A stretch of DNA of 64,000 nucleotides, taken from Cavenderia fasciculata (taxonomy: Eukaryota; Evosea; Eumycetozoa; Acytosteliales; Cavenderiaceae). Every line of letters begins with the position of its first letter. Position 1 is the stretch's first letter. The notes under the pieces are model-generated. The model saw nothing but the letters and a program-made list of their open reading frames with translations, had not been told where the DNA came from and made no database searches. The DNA lies in contig NW_004457729.1 of assembly GCF_000203815.1 (NCBI RefSeq), positions 1,302,674 to 1,366,673 of the forward strand. Direction: 5' to 3'. The position numbers were made by a program, and so were the translations under genes. Below, piece by piece: positions 59,378-64,000 of the stretch.

Positions 59378-61733
59378 ATGTCAAAGGAACAACAACAACC
59401 TTTAGACATTCTATTTAAAGAATTGGATGAAGCAATCCAAGAACAACAATACAAGAAAGCTATTCGTGTTTGTAATAAAGGTAAAACATAGACAAAAAGA
59501 ATATATAAGAGCCTTATGAACGTACTTACTAACTCTCTGTCTCTCTCTTATCTTTTATTAGTATTATCACAAAGTGTAAATGATGTTGAAGCAACACAAT
59601 GTAAAGTACTTTGTTATATGTATTTAGGTAGTTTCCAAGATGCAGTTGATACCATCAACAAATCAGGACCATTAAAAGATAGTTTTGTATTTGAAAAGGC
59701 ATATTGTCTTTACAGCAGTGCAAAGTATACAGATGCTTTAAAGGAAACAACTTCAATTCAATCAAAACCAAACAATGTTTTAGAATTGGAAGCTCAAATT
59801 GTAAGAGAGAAAAGATAAAAGAAAGAAAGAAAATATTTATTAATACTTAATATTTCTATTTAGTATTATAAACTTGAAAACTATGAAAAGACAATTGAAA
59901 TTTATGAACAATTGTTATCACAATCTGGTTATTCACAATCATCTGAATTGATTACCAATCTTTGTGCAGTTTATATTGATGCTGGTAAATTCAAGGAATG
60001 TCAAGACCTACTTGCCAAACATAAATCAATCATGACCAAGACCTATGAACTTGCTTACAATTCTGCTTGTCTTTTACTTTCAAGAAATGATATTAAAGCT
60101 GCTGAAACTCAATTAAAATTGGCTAAAAGTAAGAAAGAGAAAGAGAAAGAGAGAAAACAAACCATTGATTAATTGATTTTATTAATTTCCATTCCTTTTT
60201 ATTTTCTTTTAGAAATATGTATTGATACATTAACAAAAGATGGATATGAACAAGAAGATATTGATGAAGAATTATCAGCAATTCATGTTCAATTGGGTTA
60301 TTGTCAACAGATGAATGGTCAATTAGAGAGTGCACTTGAAAGTTATCAAAATGTACTTGGAAAGAGTTATGGTGACAGTGCATCGATTGTTGCTCAAAAC
60401 AATGTAATCTCTGTCAATGGTCGTAATGAACAAAAGACAAAGAGTGAGTTGCTCGAACAACTCAAGGGTGTATTTGCCGAATCATCTGAATCCAAACTCA
60501 ACTCTTCACAGAAAAAGGCTGTCAATCTCAACCACTGCATCCTCTTGCTCCATTTGAAAAAGGTATCACAATGCGAGGAATTGGTAAAGTCACTCAAGAC
60601 CAAGAACAAGGACAGCGCCAACTTTAAGGAATACGTTGAAGATCTCGACCTCATTGTCGCATTCCTCTTGATGCGTGAAAAGAAATGGAGAGAAGCCGAA
60701 GAAATCCTCAAGAAATACAAGTCACTCAAGGCTCAATTAACTCTTGCTCAACTTCATCTCACTGAAGGTCATCCAGAAAAGACCCTAACTGTTTTACAAT
60801 CTTTAGACTCTTCAACAAAGACCAAACCAGGTATCATTGCTACTTGTTTTGCTCTCTATGAAAAATTAGGTGATTATGAAAAGGCAATCTCTAGTTTAGA
60901 TATTCAAATTAATAATTTAGAATCAAAGGTAAACAAACAAAACAAACAAACAAAAAAAGGAATAGAATGTTAACAAACCATTTATATTTTTTACGTTTGT
61001 TTAGAATAACAAGGATGAAAAAGAAATTGATTCTTTTGTGGATTTATTAAAATTAAGTGCCAATTTAAAGATGAAACATCAAAAATACAAGGATGCAGCA
61101 GAGACTTATGAAAAGATTCTAAAGGTTAATCCAAACGATTTGTTTGCTTTGCCATCATACATTATTGCCACCTCTCACTATGACCCAACACTCTCTCAGA
61201 AATATCAAGGCAAGTTGCCAATCATCAAGCTTACCAACAGCAGTGTCGACGTTGACAAGATCGAGACATTGGGTTTGTCCTATGGCAAGGAAAAGAAGGT
61301 CGCCCCCAAGGCTGTCGCCGAGGTACTCAAGAGCAGAAAGGCCAGAGACGCCGCCGCTGCAGCTGCTGCCCTCACCAAAAAGAAACCAAGATTCTTGCCC
61401 AAAAACTATGACCCTGCTCGTGCCCCAGACCCCGAGAGATGGTTGCCAAAATGGCAACGTGCCAAAAACAAACGTATGGCTGCTGCCAACAAGGGCAAAA
61501 ACAGCAATACCAACGCCAACCTCATGCGTGGATCTCAAGGTGTCACCACCAATTCATCGGCAACCAATCAATACAATGTTGCTGAAAAGATTAGTAAAGC
61601 TGCTGCCGCTGCTGCCACCAGTACTAGTACCACCTCTACCACTAGTACAACTACCAATACTGCATCTGCTCAAAAGGTATCAGATACCAAACCAAAAAAT
61701 ATTACTAAAAAGAAAAATAATAAAAAGAAATAA
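59378..61733 (+). CDS. srp72: Signal recognition particle subunit SRP72
   Basis: Five exons (59378-59480, 59562-59800, 59864-60128, 60213-60928, 61005-61733) keep phase and give 683 residues, the family length. SRP72 with SRP68 binds SRP RNA and helps dock ribosomes at the ER. TPR units are seen in QEQQYKKAIRVCNKVLSQSV, DVEATQCKVLCYMYLGSFQD, ENYEKTIEIYEQLL and QLGYCQQMNGQLESALESYQ. The conserved C-terminal RNA-binding motif is KKKPRFLPKNYDPARAPDPE with RWLPKWQR, preceded by an Ala-rich helix and followed by Lys, Thr and Ser runs. The start has MSKEQQQPLDILFKELDEAI. Confidence 0.96.
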
Positions 61734-62572
61734 ATAAATAAATTATTAATTTATTTTCTTTGTCCAACTTGATCAAGTTGGAAGTTCGAAAAAGTTTGTT
61801 TTTTTTGTTTTCCTTTTTTTTTAATTTTTGTTGATGAGCTTTGGTGCACGAACGGGATGTGATAGAAAAATTTGAAGTAACATCATACTCTTTTAGGTCG
61901 TTAAGAAAAAGACAAAGGTAGATAAATTAAACAACAACAAACCAATAGTAATAATATAACGACGACAATACACATGTATTTGTGTGTAACACACCTTAAA
62001 CACTACCACACACACCCCCACCAACAAAACAAAACAACAAAATGCTAGCGAGCGATATACTAGTAGAATGTACATAATAATACACTTCACCGTATTATTA
62101 TAAGAAATCATGAATCGATTATTATTCGTGTTGTAGCAAGACAACAAAGTTCAACAACAACAAGTAATTTGTATTATATATATTATTATTCGCTTTTTGC
62201 ACAGCAAAACTCTTTATAAAGTAATATTATAGTTCTATAGAACAAAGAAAAAAAAGGTCGAGTGAACAAACACAATTCCAATTGGTGACCAATCAAACTC
62301 TCGACTCGAAAAAAAATAGTAGAGAAAACATTAGGAATTGATAATACATTGTAGAGGAGAGAGGCAAGGTTACAAAACACAGCAGCAGACGACAGTTTAG
62401 TTTAGTTTAATTTAGTTTAGTTAATTACATCTTTTCAAAACAAAAAGTACCTTAACCTTTACTTTTTAAATTTGTTGTTCATTTTGTTTAATCTTTTTTG
62501 TTTATAAATAGAATATAGAGAAATCAAATTATTAAATAACTTACTTACTTTTCAATTTTTATAGAGTAGAAA
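61734..62572. other. Intergenic region between SRP72 and eIF1A
   Basis: 839 bp. An 18-bp palindrome lies at 61764-61781 just past the SRP72 stop. Farther on are GTTCTATAGAAC (about 62230-62241), an inverted pair GTCGAG/CTCGAC (about 62258-62301) and TTTAGTTTAGTTTAATTTAG repeats near 62396-62420. The last 150 bp are T-rich and probably the eIF1A promoter and leader. I see no protein gene. Confidence 0.4.
61764..61781. terminator. 18-bp palindrome after SRP72
   Basis: CCAACTTGATCAAGTTGG is a perfect palindrome about 30 bp past the SRP72 stop, followed by long T-runs (61798-61820). A 3'-end signal or hairpin is the simplest reading; a dimer-binding site is possible too. Confidence 0.4.
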
Positions 62573-63087
62573 ATGCCCAAGAATAAAGGAAAAGGAGGAA
62601 AGAATCGTAGAAGAGGAAAGAACGAGAACGAGCAAAAGAGAGAACTCCAATTCAAGGAGGACGGTCAAGAATATGCTCAAGTATTGAAGATGTTGGGTAA
62701 TGGACGTATCGAAGCTCAATGTTTTGACGGTCCAAAGCGTCTTTGTCACATTAGTGGTCGTTTGAGAAAGAAGGAATGGATCAACTGTGGTGATATCATC
62801 CTCCTCCAACTCAGAGATTACCAAGAAGAAAAGGCCGATGTTATCATGCGTTATACCATCGACGAAGCTCGTAGTCTCAAGACCCTCGGTGAATTGCCAG
62901 AGACTGCTCGTATCAATGAAAATGATACCTTTGATGATGATAACAATGATATTCCATTCGAATTCGTTGCTGATGACAATATTGGTAAGAAACAAACAAA
63001 AAAAAAAACACAGGCATATGGATAATTAATTTATGTATTAACCTTCTTTTTATTTAATTAATTATTTTAGATATCGATGCTTTGTAA
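62573..63087 (+). CDS. eif1a: Translation initiation factor eIF1A
   Basis: Exons 62573-62984 and 63071-63087 (86-bp intron, phase 1) give 142 residues. eIF1A binds the 40S A site and promotes scanning and eIF2 recruitment. It shows the basic N-terminus [20 protein letters not shown], the OB-fold core [20 protein letters not shown] with [20 protein letters not shown], the helical [14 protein letters not shown] region, and an acidic C-terminus. The 17-base last exon adds DIDAL, matching the DID(D/x)(I/L) end of other eIF1A proteins, so the splice is well supported. Confidence 0.96.
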
Positions 63088-63667
63088 ACATTGGAGAGAC
63101 ATATTAAATCAAGATTATCCAATTTCAAATCGAATCATTTTTTTTTTCTATCTTAAAATATATATATTTGTTAAATATAAATCAATCATATATAAACCAA
63201 CCAACCAAACCAAACCCCACTCACCAACCAACCAAACCATTTGACCAAACAAAGATCAATTGTTCGAAATCATTGAGCTTTGAGATATGCTCCCTTTCCT
63301 CACCCTCACGTTTTTTTGTAAAACATCTTTTAAAATAAAACCCATACAGCTATTTAAAAATCAATATCATATATATATCTAGATTCCCCCATTCAATTTC
63401 CACTTTGATCGATTTGATAATTGATCAACTTGTCTTTAAACCAAAATAGTGTATTATTTCCAAATTCCCACTTACACTTTCACGTGATTCTCGATGATTT
63501 CTTGAGTCTGCCCAAAAAAAATGATTAAACTCAGAAAATTTTCTTGGCAAGAAATTTTGAATACATACGTACAATTTTAATTCTACTTTATTAATACCTA
63601 TATACGTAGTTGCTAAAACTACAAGAACAGTAGATAATATATTATTTATAAACATATTACCAAAATA
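63088..63667. promoter_or_regulatory. Intergenic region right of eIF1A
   Basis: 580 bp with the eIF1A 3' end and the next promoter. An odd-centred inverted repeat TTTCTTGGCAAGAAA lies near 63540-63554, about 115 bp before the next ATG. No RNA gene is seen. Confidence 0.4.
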
Positions 63668-64000
63668 ATGATGGATCAACAACAACAAATCGAAATCTCC
63701 AAAGAGGAGGCTGCAAATGTAAGTATGATGCACCCCTATACTATAGCATAGGTGAATGAATGTCCATCATAATATCTTCTTGGGTGTTGGTTTGATCCCA
63801 ATAACCTGAGCCCTTCCTATTCAGGATTGATAATTAACTAGATCCTTTCCTTATTTGCTCTCTCTCCTATTAATAGATTTTACAGTGTATAGAGAAATGT
63901 TTTTCATTGTATATGACAAAGACAGAGATTATACTAACCTTACAGAATCAAAGAAATGTTTCCCCTTCATTCTCTGAAACAAGTATGTATTAATTGCATT
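63668..64000 (+). CDS. Protein with plant-type LYM domain (TIGR01589-like), partial
   Basis: Exons 63668-63718 and 63877-63982 join in phase; a third exon must follow beyond the window, since GTATGT marks a donor at 63983. The protein so far reads MMDQQQQIEISKEEAAN, ILQCIEKCFSLYMTKTEIIL, TLQNQRNVSPSFSET. The pattern I..C(I/L)E(K/R)C..LYM...E....L..(Q/R)..(I/V).P.F matches the domain long described as plant-specific (TIGR01589), which continues with VW.KLEEENP.FF. Its function is unknown. The gene is cut by the window edge. Confidence 0.7.

Overview
The window looks like nuclear DNA of a dictyostelid social amoeba. Intergenic and intronic DNA is very AT-rich. Introns are mostly short GT-AG introns of about 50-100 bp, often starting GTATGT or GTAAGT. 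Proteins carry long Asn, Gln, Ser and Thr runs. Several genes match dictyostelid families closely (CDK1 with a PSTALRE helix, the CluA type of CLU protein, a large Integrator subunit). GC in coding DNA is higher than I would expect for Dictyostelium discoideum, so another group such as Cavenderia or Heterostelium is plausible, but I cannot fix the species. I found no tRNA, rRNA, CRISPR array or intact transposon.

Layout. 71-2930 (-) is a multi-exon Crinkler-like gene (SAM, nuclease-like and kinase domains), probably decayed. 3341-8398 (+) holds four tandem two-exon membrane proteins that resemble the GOLGA7/Erf4 family. 8722-21652 is a block of conserved housekeeping genes: glutathione reductase, CDK1, TIP41, SBDS, molybdenum cofactor sulfurase and the replisome hub AND-1/WDHD1/Ctf4. 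22409-22761 and 43800-44443 hold an inverted pair of repeats, with a LINE fragment in the right copy. Between them lie four tandem ankyrin-like paralogues ending in a CaaX box (22830-32300, -), proteasome Rpn11 (+), a further ankyrin protein (+), CluA (-), the CTD phosphatase FCP1 (-) and a small coiled-coil protein (+). Right of the repeats are a DPH4-like J-protein with a shortened zinc finger, a 96-residue membrane protein, an F-box/LRR protein, a possibly myristoylated protein, Integrator subunit 1, a TatD nuclease, a COMMD9-like protein, SRP72, eIF1A, and the start of a gene with a domain best known from plants.

Genes are not in operons. Neighbours are convergent with very short gaps (27 bp between the sulfurase and AND-1, 50 bp between the ankyrin gene and CluA) or divergent over 170-740 bp, which are the likely shared promoters. 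The conserved genes cover cell cycle and replication (CDK1, AND-1), translation and ribosome assembly (SBDS, eIF1A, DPH4), secretion (SRP72), transcription (FCP1, INTS1), protein turnover (Rpn11), PP2A/TOR signalling (TIP41) and redox/cofactor metabolism (GSR, MOCOS).

The most interesting lineage-specific material is the set of CaaX-ended ankyrin-like paralogues, the four GOLGA7/Erf4-like paralogues, the inverted repeats bracketing about 21 kb, and two near-perfect 23-bp hairpins in intergenic DNA. Exon borders were set by hand from splice motifs plus unbroken reading phase. All homology statements come from motif recognition, not from a search.
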